This document shows positions 8,914 to 17,780 of a DNA stretch of 21,666 nucleotides, piece by piece (the stretch's first letter is position 1; the number at the start of each line of letters is the position of its first letter). Source of the stretch: Elysia marginata (lineage: Eukaryota > Mollusca > Gastropoda > Plakobranchidae); assembly GCA_019649035.1 (NCBI GenBank), contig BMAT01004809.1:278138-299803 (forward strand), in the 5' to 3' direction. The translations under genes were made by a program, and so were the position numbers. A model generated the notes under the pieces. The model searched no databases and had not been told where the DNA came from. It was given only the letters and a program-made list of their open reading frames with translations.

Positions 8914-10939
8914 CAGTCGAGCCTAACTGAAATGATTCGGATCTGAACATTTAAAATATATACTGCATTGTGTTTAAGTCAGCCTATATTTCTGATGACC
9001 AAAAAATAACCTGTTGTAATGCCTGCTGATACTTGCCGTTTTATTATTCATATCATTCTAACTACGTTTAACTTCGTTACCGTTTGAGGCTAATTTGCGA
9101 TGTTTTCGATGTAGTTGCGACCTATTGCATTTTTAATCATGAATTTAAATTACAAGTAACAGTGATCTGTTTTGCATTATTGCAAGTATAAATGTACTAA
9201 CTACTATCTATTTTGAATCTTTAGTCGTTTAAGTTAAATAAATACACGTAGATTAAGATGTTGTAACACTGTGATAGGTGCGTAGGTTCAGCAATTATAT
9301 ATGTAAATTACCTTACGTTACAAATGCAAGTACAGTATCAATTAAAATAATCGTTAGGCATTTGTTAACCATTTTATGACAGCTAAATTGGACATGAGAT
9401 TAAAGCGTTATTTGTGGTTCCTTTTGGAAGACTTCCTCTTTGAAGCCAATTGGTTGCAGGCAAGAACCAGGATTTTGCGCTCTAATCTCTTTCCCAATGC
9501 ATGGACATAGATGCCTTTTACATACGTAATGGAAGTGCTTGTTCTGATTGAGTAAATAAATTTATAAATTTCATGTACCGTAGGGTATGTGTTCGGCCGG
9601 GAATCAGAGATGGGTTCGAATTTGCCGATGTTCAGTTTATCCAAGTTCGAATGAAATGGTTTTTTTTTTTCTGAACTGAGGCTTAAGGAATAGCCTGTAT
9701 GTTTATACTACTTTTTTCCTAGCTTAGGCAGGGGCTAGACTTGCTTCATTTTTTTTTCATTCAGTAAGGCTTCGTGTATTTAAATGTAGAAGTAGAAGTT
9801 GTGGAGATGCGCTGCCAAATTAGGCATGTATAAGTCTAAACAGGAGTTGTCATGTATACTTGTGCTGCTAAATTACTATATGATTAAACATTTAAACCGT
9901 ACCGGTTTTGCAGAGAATAAACTGTACAGAGAACACTTATGTTATGTAAAAAAATCACGAATGAATAAAAATAAACATCAGGAACAAAACAAACATTTCA
10001 ACTTTTTGAACACGTTCAAAGTTTTCATATCTTATTTTATTTTTTTTCAAAACCAATTGACATACAAAGATACGAAGCAAAAGTAAAGACTTTAATTTGT
10101 GTTAAATTGTTTTGTTTTCCATAAAAAAAACAATTGATGGCAATATAGCTAAAAAACGAAACAAAACTTAGTATTTTAAATGCTTTAACTTTTTAACGAT
10201 ACCCATACATAATCAACATGCTAATTTTACCGTTTGTACAATTAGGTAACAAATCAATTTTTCTTGAGAACAACCAGCTCAGCGTTTCACATAAGATTTT
10301 TTCCAATGAGTAATGGAGGAACAGCAAAAGCAACAAAAACAACAACATCGACAGTGTTTATTAATTAAAGTAAGCACACGACACGTCAATGGTAAACTGT
10401 GGTTGGTAAAGCAAAGGTTTATAAAAAATATGTACGTTATTTGCCATATCGCACGCTTTGCTTGTTATTTCCTTGACCAAACGTCAGTTGCGCACCTCAA
10501 CTCAAGAATACATGTGCATGTACAGGTATTTGGTCAGAAGTTTTACCAGAATATCTGTGGTAGAACTAGAATATGAGAGTTCTAGTTTCTATACTGCTGG
10601 ATTTCTTAGTTTTGCAACTCTTTTCTTTGAGCTTTACACTGAGTTTTACAATAGCGTGGGCAACTAGGATTCTATCCCTTCCTCGCCTACTCTGTAGTAG
10701 ACCCACAATATCGCATGCCCAACCACAAAATACAAGACTAAATACAATTTGCACGTTAAAAGTTATAATGTTAATTAATCGAAAGAAAACCGTGGTTGGG
10801 TTATATTTACAATCTTACTCAATTTTAAGACAAAAAATTTCCCTGGTTTAATGTATGAATGAGAAGTGATCATTTTTGCACGGATATAAAGCAAAATAAT
10901 GTTCGCTTTATCCAGGTTTGAATTAAACAGACTCGACTG
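8914..10939. mobile_element. pogo/Tigger-like element, about 2 kb, no transposase
   Basis: The left end TA|CAGTCGAGCCTAACTGAAAT and the right end, on the minus strand, TA|CAGTCGAGTCTGTTTAATTC match in 10 of the first 11 element bases and then partially, with TA on both outer sides (8912-8913 and 10940-10941). GATTCGGAT inside the left end and GTTCGCTTTATCC inside the right end are of the Tigger type. About 2 kb of AT-rich DNA lies between without a DDE transposase frame I can recognise; frames such as 9799-10086 are lysine/asparagine-rich and start at non-ATG codons. It contains hairpin copy 2. Two unrelated ends facing each other by chance is the alternative. Confidence 0.5.
9386..9499. mobile_element. 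Hairpin MITE-like element, copy 2
   Basis: This is the second member of the family at 2507-2625. The right arm ATTTTGCGCTCTAATCTC (9472-9489) is the inverse of the left arm of copy 1, and its own left arm is GAGATTAAAGCG (9396). The palindrome extends to ATTGG on both sides. The loop-proximal part CCAATTGGTTGCAGGCAAGA matches copy 1 closely. It sits inside the ~2-kb pogo-like element, so it either inserted there later or was captured. Confidence 0.65.
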
Positions 10940-10941
10940 TA

Positions 10942-11527
10942 CTTAAATTATCCACGAATTTCTAATTTCCAATTATTTTAGTTTAGATACAAGCAGTATG
11001 AAACTTGCAGTTAAATCGTTTGTTAAAAATCAATTAAGCATGAAATAGAAAAACAAAGAAACTAGTCAGACCTCAACCTCCCTCCGGCCCCCCACTGTTC
11101 CAAGCCCAAGGTTCGTTTTATAAATTTATAAAGAACTAGCCAAGGTTTCATCTTTTTTAAACATAAAAAGACATGTACTTTAAATGCAAAGAAGCAAGTC
11201 TTTAAGTCTTCAAGCGCGGCCACAACGAGTTAAAACAAGTACGGGACAATTAAAACCTAGAAAATAGCACCATTAAGATTAGGTGCCCGGTGTTTTATTT
11301 TTATTGGGTGAAACTTTTACAGTTATCCCAGAAATGACTTTTTGAGCCTGACATCTTAAAAGAGAAACCAGACAACAGGTGACGGTACAAGCATGATTAA
11401 ATACTTTTGCTTATATATTTCAACAATTGATTGGTTAACTTACAAAGGTCGCATAAGCTCTGCGGGATCAAATTATGAAAAAAAAAAACAACTAAAAATT
11501 AAAGAGGAAAGAAAATGCTTTGAGATG
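10942..11527. other. No gene seen
   Basis: AT-rich unique-looking DNA with a short CCTCC-rich patch at about 11075-11100. No supported feature. Confidence 0.5.
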
Positions 11528-11697
11528 AATAGATTTTATGCGCTACGGGCCCGCTCAGAAGGACAAAGATCATAGCCAAGGAAATATAAGATGGCTGATG
11601 GGCTAGCGGGGCCTGCAGCCAATCGTGTGCTGTAAAACCCACGCTACCTATGGGTGCTATTACGTCATACGTTATCGTCGTCGGCGCGCAAGGTCTC
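11528..11697 (+). repeat. Promoter-like dispersed repeat, copy A
   Basis: First of three same-orientation copies of a ~170-bp sequence I do not recognise. It shares with the others ATGCGCTACGGG at the left, a YY1-like AAGATGGC (11588-11595), AGCCAATCGT with a CCAAT box (11619-11623), TTACGTCA, a CRE half/ATF-type palindrome (11660-11667), and TACGTTATCGTCG at the right. A ~24-codon ATG-started frame on the minus strand from 11573 begins MIFVLLSGPVAHKIY. No terminal inverted repeats, no A tail, no clear target duplication. Confidence 0.8.
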
Positions 11698-12640
11698 AAT
11701 TACCGACTATGTTTATAAGCACAATTTATCGTTTTAAAATATACACAGAATCCATAAAAACTGTTATTCGATCCCAGAATAAATCGTATACAAGTATTTT
11801 ACGTACCGGAAATTCGAACTATATTCAGATAACCGATGTTTTCCTCTTTTTCTAAAAATTGTTTTATGTTGATGATTCGGCTTTTGTTAAATTCGAAGTT
11901 AATTTTTGCCCCCATGGGGTTCGAGATATCCGAACTTGATTGCAACAATCTTTTCCTCGCCTGCAGTAGTTGTACTGTTGCACAATGGGCTCAACCAGTC
12001 AAAGGGGGAAAAATATAGGCTTTCAGTCAGAGTAAAAAAAAAAGGTGCGGCTGCAGCAAATAATTTTCAAAAGCTATATAGATAAAAATCCAAAAGTACG
12101 TGGTTTGTATGGAGATAAGAAACCAGACATTCCAAATTCTAGATCTAGTTGATTCTAACCCCTGACAGGTCTATATGTTCCTGTAATAAAAGAATACGAG
12201 TGTTCGAGGGGCAATATTTGCTTGACAAATCTGTATGCGTTTACCTAGGGATATGCTGGGAGAACGTCCTCCCCAAGAAGATCTAGGCCACGGGCTTACA
12301 CGACGGGTGTTAAGTTAGATGTCTTGGGTGGAATAAAATTACCATGGTTTTGTGGATTTTCGGTCGAACTAACTTATAATAAAAAAACCGCTGGAGTCTA
12401 TAAAACTAATCTAATATTTGAGTTGAAAATGAAGAAATTTTTAAAAATATAGACTTTAAACCTAGAGAAAAGATGCACAATTTAAATGTTGAACTGACAA
12501 TTAAAACTGTCTTAAGTTTGACGTTTCGTGAATAATTGTGTATTCTTTGTCCTAAGGGGAGCTTGCTTGGTTGAAGAGACAACTCTGTATAAGCCTACTG
12601 TTGCTCGCCACTAAAAATAAAATATGGAAGGCGAAGACAT
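11698..12640. other. No gene seen
   Basis: Sequence between repeat copies A and B. It contains a B-box-like GGGGTTCGAGAT at about 11918 without an A box. I see no convincing exon. The 60-codon frame at 11836-12018 starts late and has no supporting signals. Confidence 0.5.
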
Positions 12641-12826
12641 CAGAGTTTATGCGCTACAGGCCCGCTCACGAGGACGAAGCTCATAGGAGAGGAAATCCAG
12701 GATGGCTATCTAAAAATAGACGTACTGATGGCCCGTTAGGCGGTTAGCCAATCGTCTGTTGTAATACCCAGCCTGCCTGTGTATGGTATTACGTCATACG
12801 TTATCATCAAAGGGTCGCAAAGACTC
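12641..12826 (+). repeat. Promoter-like dispersed repeat, copy B
   Basis: The most divergent of the three copies, with a ~17-base insertion after GGATGGCT (about 12707-12723). It keeps ATGCGCTAC, AGGATGGC (12699-12706), AGCCAATCGT (CCAAT at 12748-12752) and TTACGTCATACGTTATC (12789-12805). On the minus strand an ATG at 12684 opens MSFVLVSGPVAHKL and stops at 12640. Confidence 0.75.
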
Positions 12827-12853
12827 TATTTAAAAAAAGGCAACAGCTGAGAA

Positions 12854-12866
12854 GGGGGGGGGGGGG
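12854..12866. repeat. G13 homopolymer
   Basis: Thirteen consecutive G bases directly after repeat copy B; length is likely polymorphic and prone to sequencing error. Confidence 0.95.
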
Positions 12867-13313
12867 TTGAAAATACATTGTTCTAGATTATCAGTCCATG
12901 TATCTATCTATTAAACAATTTTTGTAAACAACAACAACCTACCTAAATAAATCTATACACATTCAAAGAGAGTAAATTAACCGGTGCTGAAAATTTGTTA
13001 TGTAAAAAAGGAAACATTTGAGCGGTGGGGTGGAAGAGGTGAGAGCCTACTTGTGGCATATGTGGTATCACATAGGCCTACTAAAATGCAAAAAAATTGC
13101 AACAGCTTACAAAATTAATAAAGTTTTGCAAAAGAAATATGATGGCTTACGATAGGAATGACCTTGTGAGGATACAAAACAGATTTTAAAAAGCATAATA
13201 TTTATAACGTTCGTGACTTCTGTGAATAAAATAAAGAGGAAGAAGAAGCCAAAGAAGAAGAGGGAGATGAAGAGGAGAACATGCACAGAACAACATGACG
13301 CATCTCTGATGAA
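12867..13313. other. No gene; upstream region of the next gene candidate
   Basis: Mostly AT-rich, with a purine-rich GAAGAAG patch at 13236-13281 about 40 bases before the TATA box. No exon seen. Confidence 0.5.
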
Positions 13314-13324
13314 TATATAAATAG
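13314..13324 (+). promoter_or_regulatory. TATA box
   Basis: TATATAAATAG is a near-consensus TATA element about 40 bases upstream of the first ATG of the following ORF. It predicts transcription starting near 13335-13346. An initiator-like TCAGCT is at 13331. In AT-rich DNA this alone is weak; its position before an ATG ORF with a splice donor strengthens it. Confidence 0.4.
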
Positions 13325-13352
13325 AATATATCAGCTGGACAGAAACAATATT

Positions 13353-13575
13353 ATGTCTTGTTCAGCACAAGCGCCGATCGGATTGAGATCTATCTTTGTG
13401 TTGACGTCTTCCCCAAATCGATATTCGGACGGTATCTGTGATCAGCAAACAAGCCAACCGGAAGTCACTTGGTGTAACACACTTCCTGTTCCTGTGGATC
13501 TCCACTCAAAGAGCTGCTGTCGGTATCTTATCATGTCAAAGTTGGTTCTCCTTCTTGCCTGCCTTACTATGTCTG
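13353..13575 (+). CDS. Candidate exon 1, small secreted-protein-like gene
   Basis: An ATG at 13353 (A at -3) opens a frame that runs into a GT donor-like site (TCTG|GTTAGG, exon end 13575). A second in-frame ATG at 13533, also with A at -3, would start directly at MSKLVLLLACLTMS, which looks like a compact signal peptide: one lysine, then a ten-residue hydrophobic core. I favour 13533 if the product is secreted; from 13353 the hydrophobic stretch is internal after 60 polar residues. The exon ends one base into a codon. Spliced to 14153 the product is about 57 residues (from 13533) or 117 (from 13353). Not recognised as any known family. The donor is moderate, and no cDNA evidence is available. 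Confidence 0.35.
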
Positions 13576-13620
13576 GTTAGGAACATTTTTGTATTGTGTT
13601 GATTGACGGTGTTGTTAGAT

Positions 13621-13829
13621 GGGATTCTTGCTGTAGGCGATCAAGGCACTGAAATTGGTTTCTTGGTATGAAGAGCGAGGGTCGGATTCTTGCTGTTGTA
13701 AGCACTGAAATTGGTTTCTTGATGTAGGCGTTAAAGGCACTGAAATTGGTTTCTTGGTATGAAGAGCGAGGGTCGGATTCTTGCGGTTGTAAGCACTGAA
13801 ATTGGTTTCTTGGTGTGAAGAGCGAGGGT
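13621..13829. repeat. Higher-order tandem repeat, 56 + 35 bp
   Basis: GCACTGAAATTGGTTTCTTG occurs four times, at 13646, 13702, 13737 and 13793. Spacings alternate 56, 35, 56, so the true unit is 91 bases made of two related halves. The long half carries GTATGAAGAGCGAGGGTCGG and the short half ATGTAGGCG. It lies inside the predicted intron 13576-14152. Unit changes shift the reading frame, so minus-strand openness here is incidental. Confidence 0.9.
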
Positions 13830-14152
13830 AGTTAAGAACAAGTCCCGTCATCAGCTCCAGCTGTTCAGAGGATCTTTTTCCTCTTGCATTAATTTAAAAA
13901 GGATACAAATGTCTTGGATTTTATCAAACAACTAGAAGCCTACATTTCTACAACCCACTAGGGTTGGCTGTGCAATAATATAAGCAGAGTTTTTTTTAAA
14001 CAAGAATGTATTTGATTTGACTGAACTTTTCGGATCGAAACCAATAGGCCTAGACTTAAATTTTGTAAAAAGCTTCATAGAGTATTAAAAAAAGGACAAT
14101 AAGAAAGAAGTTGTAGATAAAAAAGAAGCAAATTTGCGTTTTCTCTTTGTAG

Positions 14153-14283
14153 AAAAAGGTAAGGCTGCCGTAACAATACCTAATGAGCCTCCGTCGGGCA
14201 TAATACAGCTAAAACATATACTAGAGGTCAATCGCAACAAGATTGTTTCTGGTGGAATAGAATCAGCCAAAGGAGCAAAGTAG
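14153..14283 (+). CDS. Candidate exon 2 (terminal) of the secreted-protein-like gene
   Basis: A strong acceptor with a continuous pyrimidine-rich tract (TTTGCGTTTTCTCTTTGTAG, ending 14152) precedes an open frame to a TAG at 14281-14283. Exon 1 ends with one base of a codon and this exon supplies two, so the join keeps frame and creates Glu: the product continues EKGKAAVTIPNEPPSG, then IIQLKHILEVNRNK, and ends GGIESAKGAK. The mature peptide would be ~43 residues, basic, without cysteine. The frame is also open upstream to 14089 (KKDNKKEVVDKKEANLRF), so an alternative is that it belongs to a longer exon or to a decayed coding sequence whose start is lost. A GTAAGG just inside the exon is a competing donor. 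Family unknown. Confidence 0.35.
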
Positions 14284-14604
14284 TCACTAGTATGTGTACA
14301 CAATATTACTCTTTCTGGGGCTCATGGGCTAAACCGCTAAGAAAATATTTTCCACTGTTTATTATGAAAAACTTATGAATTTATTTCACACAGGCAAAGT
14401 ATTTTGTTACGTATTCAAAATGATTTTTTTTCTTGTAAATTAAATACAATGCAAAGCTATAAACAGATTTATATGCAATAGTCATACAGAGCCATGACCA
14501 AGACAATGTATCCATAGCTGATAACATCAACAACGATTGGTACAATTTGGTGAGAGACTTACATTTTAATTACTTGTAGCTGGTTTTAAATATGCAATGA
14601 TATA

Positions 14605-14610
14605 AATAAA
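14605..14610 (+). terminator. Poly(A) signal AATAAA
   Basis: AATAAA lies 322 bases after the stop codon at 14283, and an A-rich stretch starts at 14624. It would give exon 2 a 3' UTR of about 340 bases. It is a common hexamer in AT-rich DNA, so support comes only from context. Confidence 0.3.
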
Positions 14611-14706
14611 GTAGATGACATTGAAAAAAAAAGGCATTGGAATTTGTTTGTACAGTCACATATACTTACTTCAGCTTACCAAATGACCCATCGAATGATA
14701 TTGCAG

Positions 14707-14826
14707 GAAACTGAAACGTGCAAAGGCTTGTGTATTTTCAGAACGTCGCAAAATTGAACAACCAAAAGATGGTTTGTTCACACAATGCGGAGTCCCGTCA
14801 ACACGTTCAATACAACAAGAGCTGAG
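14707..14826 (+). CDS. Exon-like block, 120 bp, symmetric
   Basis: GATATTGCAG| precedes and GAG|GTGAGA follows a 120-base block with one open frame. The frame is closed by a TGA just before the acceptor and by a TGA that is part of the donor itself, so openness coincides almost exactly with the predicted exon. Both junctions are in phase 2, as for a skippable cassette exon. The product is basic: KLKRAKACVFSERRKIEQ, then PKDGLFTQCGVPSTRSIQQE. The donor is very good, the acceptor has a weak pyrimidine tract. If joined to the strong acceptor at 15049 (TTTGTTTCCAG|TG) the frame continues for 16 codons to a TAA at 15097. Not recognised. Confidence 0.3.
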
Positions 14827-14913
14827 GTGAGATCCTCAGTTGAGCGTGTTGTTGTTATGTGTTGTTGTGTGGATGCATGCAAGATGCAGTGAAGTGTGGC
14901 TGCCCCCGCCATC

Positions 14914-15099
14914 ATGGATGAGTGTGGATCTAGTCATGATCCCTTCTTTCACATGGACTTGACCCACAATCACCCACAATATGAGGAATTTTCGCATATG
15001 AGGGATAAGGGTTATCTTATCTTGATTCCTGGTTGTGAATTTGTTTCCAGTGCTTCGATATTTGTTTTGATTTTCTTTTTGGATCAAAACATTTCTTAA
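14914..15099 (+). CDS. Unidentified small ORF, 61 codons
   Basis: The ATG at 14914 has a near-ideal context (CCATCATGG). The product starts MDECGSSHDPFFHMDL, is His/Asp/Glu-rich for about 30 residues and ends with a hydrophobic segment (SASIFVLIFFLDQ) that could be a tail anchor. An acceptor-like site lies inside at 15049, so the C-terminal part might instead belong to a spliced product from 14707-14826. No known family; no poly(A) signal nearby. Confidence 0.2.
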   Translation: MDECGSSHDPFFHMDLTHNHPQYEEFSHMRDKGYLILIPGCEFVSSASIFVLIFFLDQNIS

Positions 15100-15960
15100 A
15101 GCCTGCTTTTATTTTGAGTTTTCGTTCTCTGCCTGTTGGTATCTTTTGTCCGTATTTTCCATTCTTGTTCTCAGCGTTAAAGAGGATGGTTGCTTTCCAA
15201 ATTTGATACCAGAATACAATACAAACAATTAAAGACCAAATGATTGCTAATCACCTCTGAAACTAAAAAAAAAAACAACCAATAGACCAAAACCAATGTA
15301 CAAATAACTTGAGGAAACATCACCAAACCAAAACTTTTGCCGTGCCATAATTAACATGGCCGATGCAACTTGGAAAAACTGATGTCTCTGGACTCACAAA
15401 TTTTGCCGGATACTGCATGGAGCGAATTGTTCGCATGGAGTGCAGTGCCCGTGACTCAAGTTGTGAAAGTCCAAGTCTTTTAATGGTGGCACGTAACAAG
15501 TAAGAAACCAACAAACAAACAAAGCCTTACAGATGTACCTCATACAACGAATAATAGTTCTTGCCTGGAAATAACACAACAAGAAAACAACATCATTCGT
15601 GACTATTTTGATGCCCTCCTTTACAAAATGTTCTATCAACCTGAACGTCTCACGTAAGTTCAACATGTCCTCTAAGGTTTCTTGCCATTTTATACCAAAG
15701 TTAACACACACGTATATAACAAAAACGAAAACAAAGGTTGACGACAAAGGTGAGAAGGCATGGATCTAGTGAGGTATGTATTTTATGGACCAGACACAAA
15801 GGGAAACATAGGTGTCCGCATTTACGAAATCCTTCCCTCTTCCTATCCCATCTAGCGAGCTGTTAACTCTTTGAAGAACACTTAAGGCTTCGATCGCAAG
15901 GGGTCCAGTCATTTTAAGACCATTCTCGACATTGCTCTGCGTTTATGGCCCAAGCACGGA
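15100..15960. other. No gene established
   Basis: On the minus strand a frame from about 15747 to 15394 is open for 117 codons but starts at a TTG. Inside it lies a very strong acceptor (TTTTCTTGTTGTGTTATTTCCAG in two adjoining parts, ending about 15567) and, upstream of that, AAAATGGCAAGAAACC with a GTGAGA donor. Splicing these gives only a ~19-codon product, so I do not call a gene. Confidence 0.4.
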
Positions 15961-15976
15961 CTCTCTCTCTCTCTCT
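15961..15976. repeat. (CT)8 microsatellite
   Basis: Eight perfect CT dinucleotides. Confidence 0.9.
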
Positions 15977-16059
15977 TTATACCTCCATCTCTTTCTCATT
16001 CATAATGTCCTCCGATACCTATCTCGCGATCATTCCGTACAAATTTTAAAGAGTAATAT

Positions 16060-16300
16060 TAGTAAAGGAAGACAAGAACCACAAAAGGAATGAAGAAAAA
16101 GACAAAAGGAAGAGGCAGACAGGAAGGTACAAATAACCAGGAAGAAAGACACGAGGTTCTGGGGAGGATGAAGAGGAGGAGGAGGAGATGATGAAGAACA
16201 AGAAGAAAAAGAAGAAGAAGAAGAACAACAACAACAACGAGAAGAAAAAGAAGAAGGGGAAGAAGACGAAGAAGATGAAGAAGAAGGAGGAGAAGGACGT
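16060..16300. repeat. GAA/GGA-rich purine tract
   Basis: About 240 bases are almost purely purine on the plus strand, mainly GAA and GAG triplets with a short AAC run at 16223-16238. Open frames on the minus strand here are poly-Leu/Ser/Phe artefacts of the simple sequence. Such tracts can form triplex DNA. Confidence 0.85.
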
Positions 16301-16531
16301 TAAAAAGCCTATTGAAGCTTATAAAGATATAAGAAGCTAAAAAGCAGTAGAGATCAAACGGCAGGTTCAGTTGTGACCAAAATGATCTAACACACACACG
16401 TACCTTTGCTGTTTAGTGGGTGTGTAGGCATTAGTTTTGTTGCGGGTACACCCGGCGGCAAATCGGATGGCCCCATCTCTTCACCGTGCATCGAAAATGC
16501 AATTATTTCACATTTTGCCACGGGTTAAACG

Positions 16532-16542
16532 CCCCCCCCCCC
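16532..16542. repeat. C11 homopolymer
   Basis: Eleven consecutive C bases. Confidence 0.9.
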
Positions 16543-17120
16543 AGGATTTTCACAAGTTACGCTTCTATACGACGTAACAAAATGTTCACGCGCGAAAGAA
16601 ACAAACGGACTTTGAGAGATTGGAAGAGCCAAAGAGAAGAAAAAAGGCAAAAAATACGTCACAATAGTGAAAATAAATTCTGATACATGTGTATAGGATT
16701 AACAATAAATACAATAATTCAGAAGGTTGGCGCTATGGAAGAGTCTACCAGTTTTTTGTTTTGTTGGAATGTTACCTTATTTGAAAAAACAACAACCGGA
16801 AGTGCCCTTTAAGTTTGACAAAAATGAAAAATAAAACTCCGAAAATTAATAATACTTTTAAACTACTTAGGAACGATAAACTGTCTTAAAAAGCCGTAGA
16901 AGTTTCACTTTTTGTAGGATTATTGTAAAAACGATATGTATCTAAAACTTAGAACTAACTGTATACGGTGTCTTTGTATTTGCCAACACGAATGACGCTT
17001 CTGCTCGAAACTTGATCTACAAACCTAACAACCTTGAACTTTACCAGAATAAAATTAGATTTTAGACTGCTAGAAACTTTAAACCTTTCGCTATATTGTA
17101 ACTCTTTTCTTTCCTTCAGA
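16543..17120. other. No gene seen
   Basis: AT-rich sequence without recognised features. The 65-codon frame at 16486-16683 spans the C run and is Lys/Arg-rich, with no supporting splice or promoter signals. Confidence 0.5.
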
Positions 17121-17320
17121 CTAATTTAGACAGCGTTCCAAAAACATCCAAACAGCTTGAAGAGATTCAGCACGGCGTGATTTATTTCCAGAACTTTCAA
17201 AAACTTTAATAGCAGCCAATAAAAGTTTACGACTAGTAGAACGACCTTCGCAATTACGATTTTTTTCTTGCCTTCGAGAAGTCGTTGCTCTACTTAACCT
17301 AACTATGACTTTGAAGACTG
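17121..17320 (-). CDS. Unidentified exon-like frame
   Basis: The minus strand is open from a TAA near 17358 down to a TAG at 17121-17123, about 79 codons, in DNA where the other frames are closed often. An acceptor-like TCTCTTTTGACGAACTCTTC followed by AG lies near 17321. The product is basic and serine-rich at first (RLSRATTSRRQEKNRN) and helix-like at the end (LLLAAIKVFESSGNK, then SLQAVWMFLERCLN). No ATG begins it, so it would be a last exon or the remains of a transposon ORF. No poly(A) signal close downstream on this strand. Family unknown. Confidence 0.25.
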
Positions 17321-17374
17321 AAGAGTTCGTCAAAAGAGATACAATTAGTACGACTACTTGTTAGTATTAAGGGA

Positions 17375-17385
17375 GGGGGGGGGGG
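17375..17385. repeat. G11 homopolymer
   Basis: Eleven consecutive G bases. Confidence 0.9.
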
Positions 17386-17780
17386 TATTTGAAAACTCAT
17401 TTTAGTCCCAGATGCATTTATGATGAAAACAAAACCTCTGAATTTACATTCGTCAATTTTATGACATAGTTGTTTCTATGAACTTGTTAGATCGCTTTGA
17501 AATCATTGATACTCTCTTAAAGTCGGCATTTACATGATCCGTTTTCTAAAGACAGTATACAGTGTGTAATTTATAAAAGTTTTCCGATTTCTAGAAATGC
17601 TGTAGGTACAGGAAGTTTTAACCCACCCCCACCCCCCAACACTCATTCAGGGACTTCCTACAAAACAATAAGATACGGTTAGAATCTGTAGAATCTCTTC
17701 AGACATTAAGAAAAAGGTCAACTGAAAGCAAGGACACGCATGACGTAGCTTACGTTAAAACATCGTTAACCCAGCGCGCC
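17386..17780. other. No gene seen
   Basis: AT-rich sequence with an ACCCACCCCC patch at about 17622-17638. No supported feature. Confidence 0.5.

Noticed and set aside
8726..8950. Overlapping frames on both strands
   Set aside because: They span the arm of the foldback MITE and the terminus of the next transposon. The openness is incidental.
9799..10086. 95-codon plus-strand frame as a transposase of the surrounding pogo-like element
   Set aside because: It begins at TTG, is lysine/asparagine/phenylalanine-rich, and shows no HTH or DDE motif.
13615..13851. 78-codon minus-strand frame over the tandem repeat
   Set aside because: The repeat halves of 56 and 35 bases shift frame between units, so repeated DNA does not give a repeated protein. 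It lies in the predicted intron.
14085..14303. 72-codon minus-strand frame
   Set aside because: It starts at TTG and is antisense to candidate exon 2, whose plus-strand frame has a strong acceptor and phase-matched partner.
15394..15747. 117-codon minus-strand frame
   Set aside because: It starts at TTG. The strong splice signals inside it yield only a very short product, and no domain is seen.
16046..16397. Leucine/serine-rich minus-strand frames, up to 112 codons
   Set aside because: They are produced entirely by the GAA/GGA purine tract.
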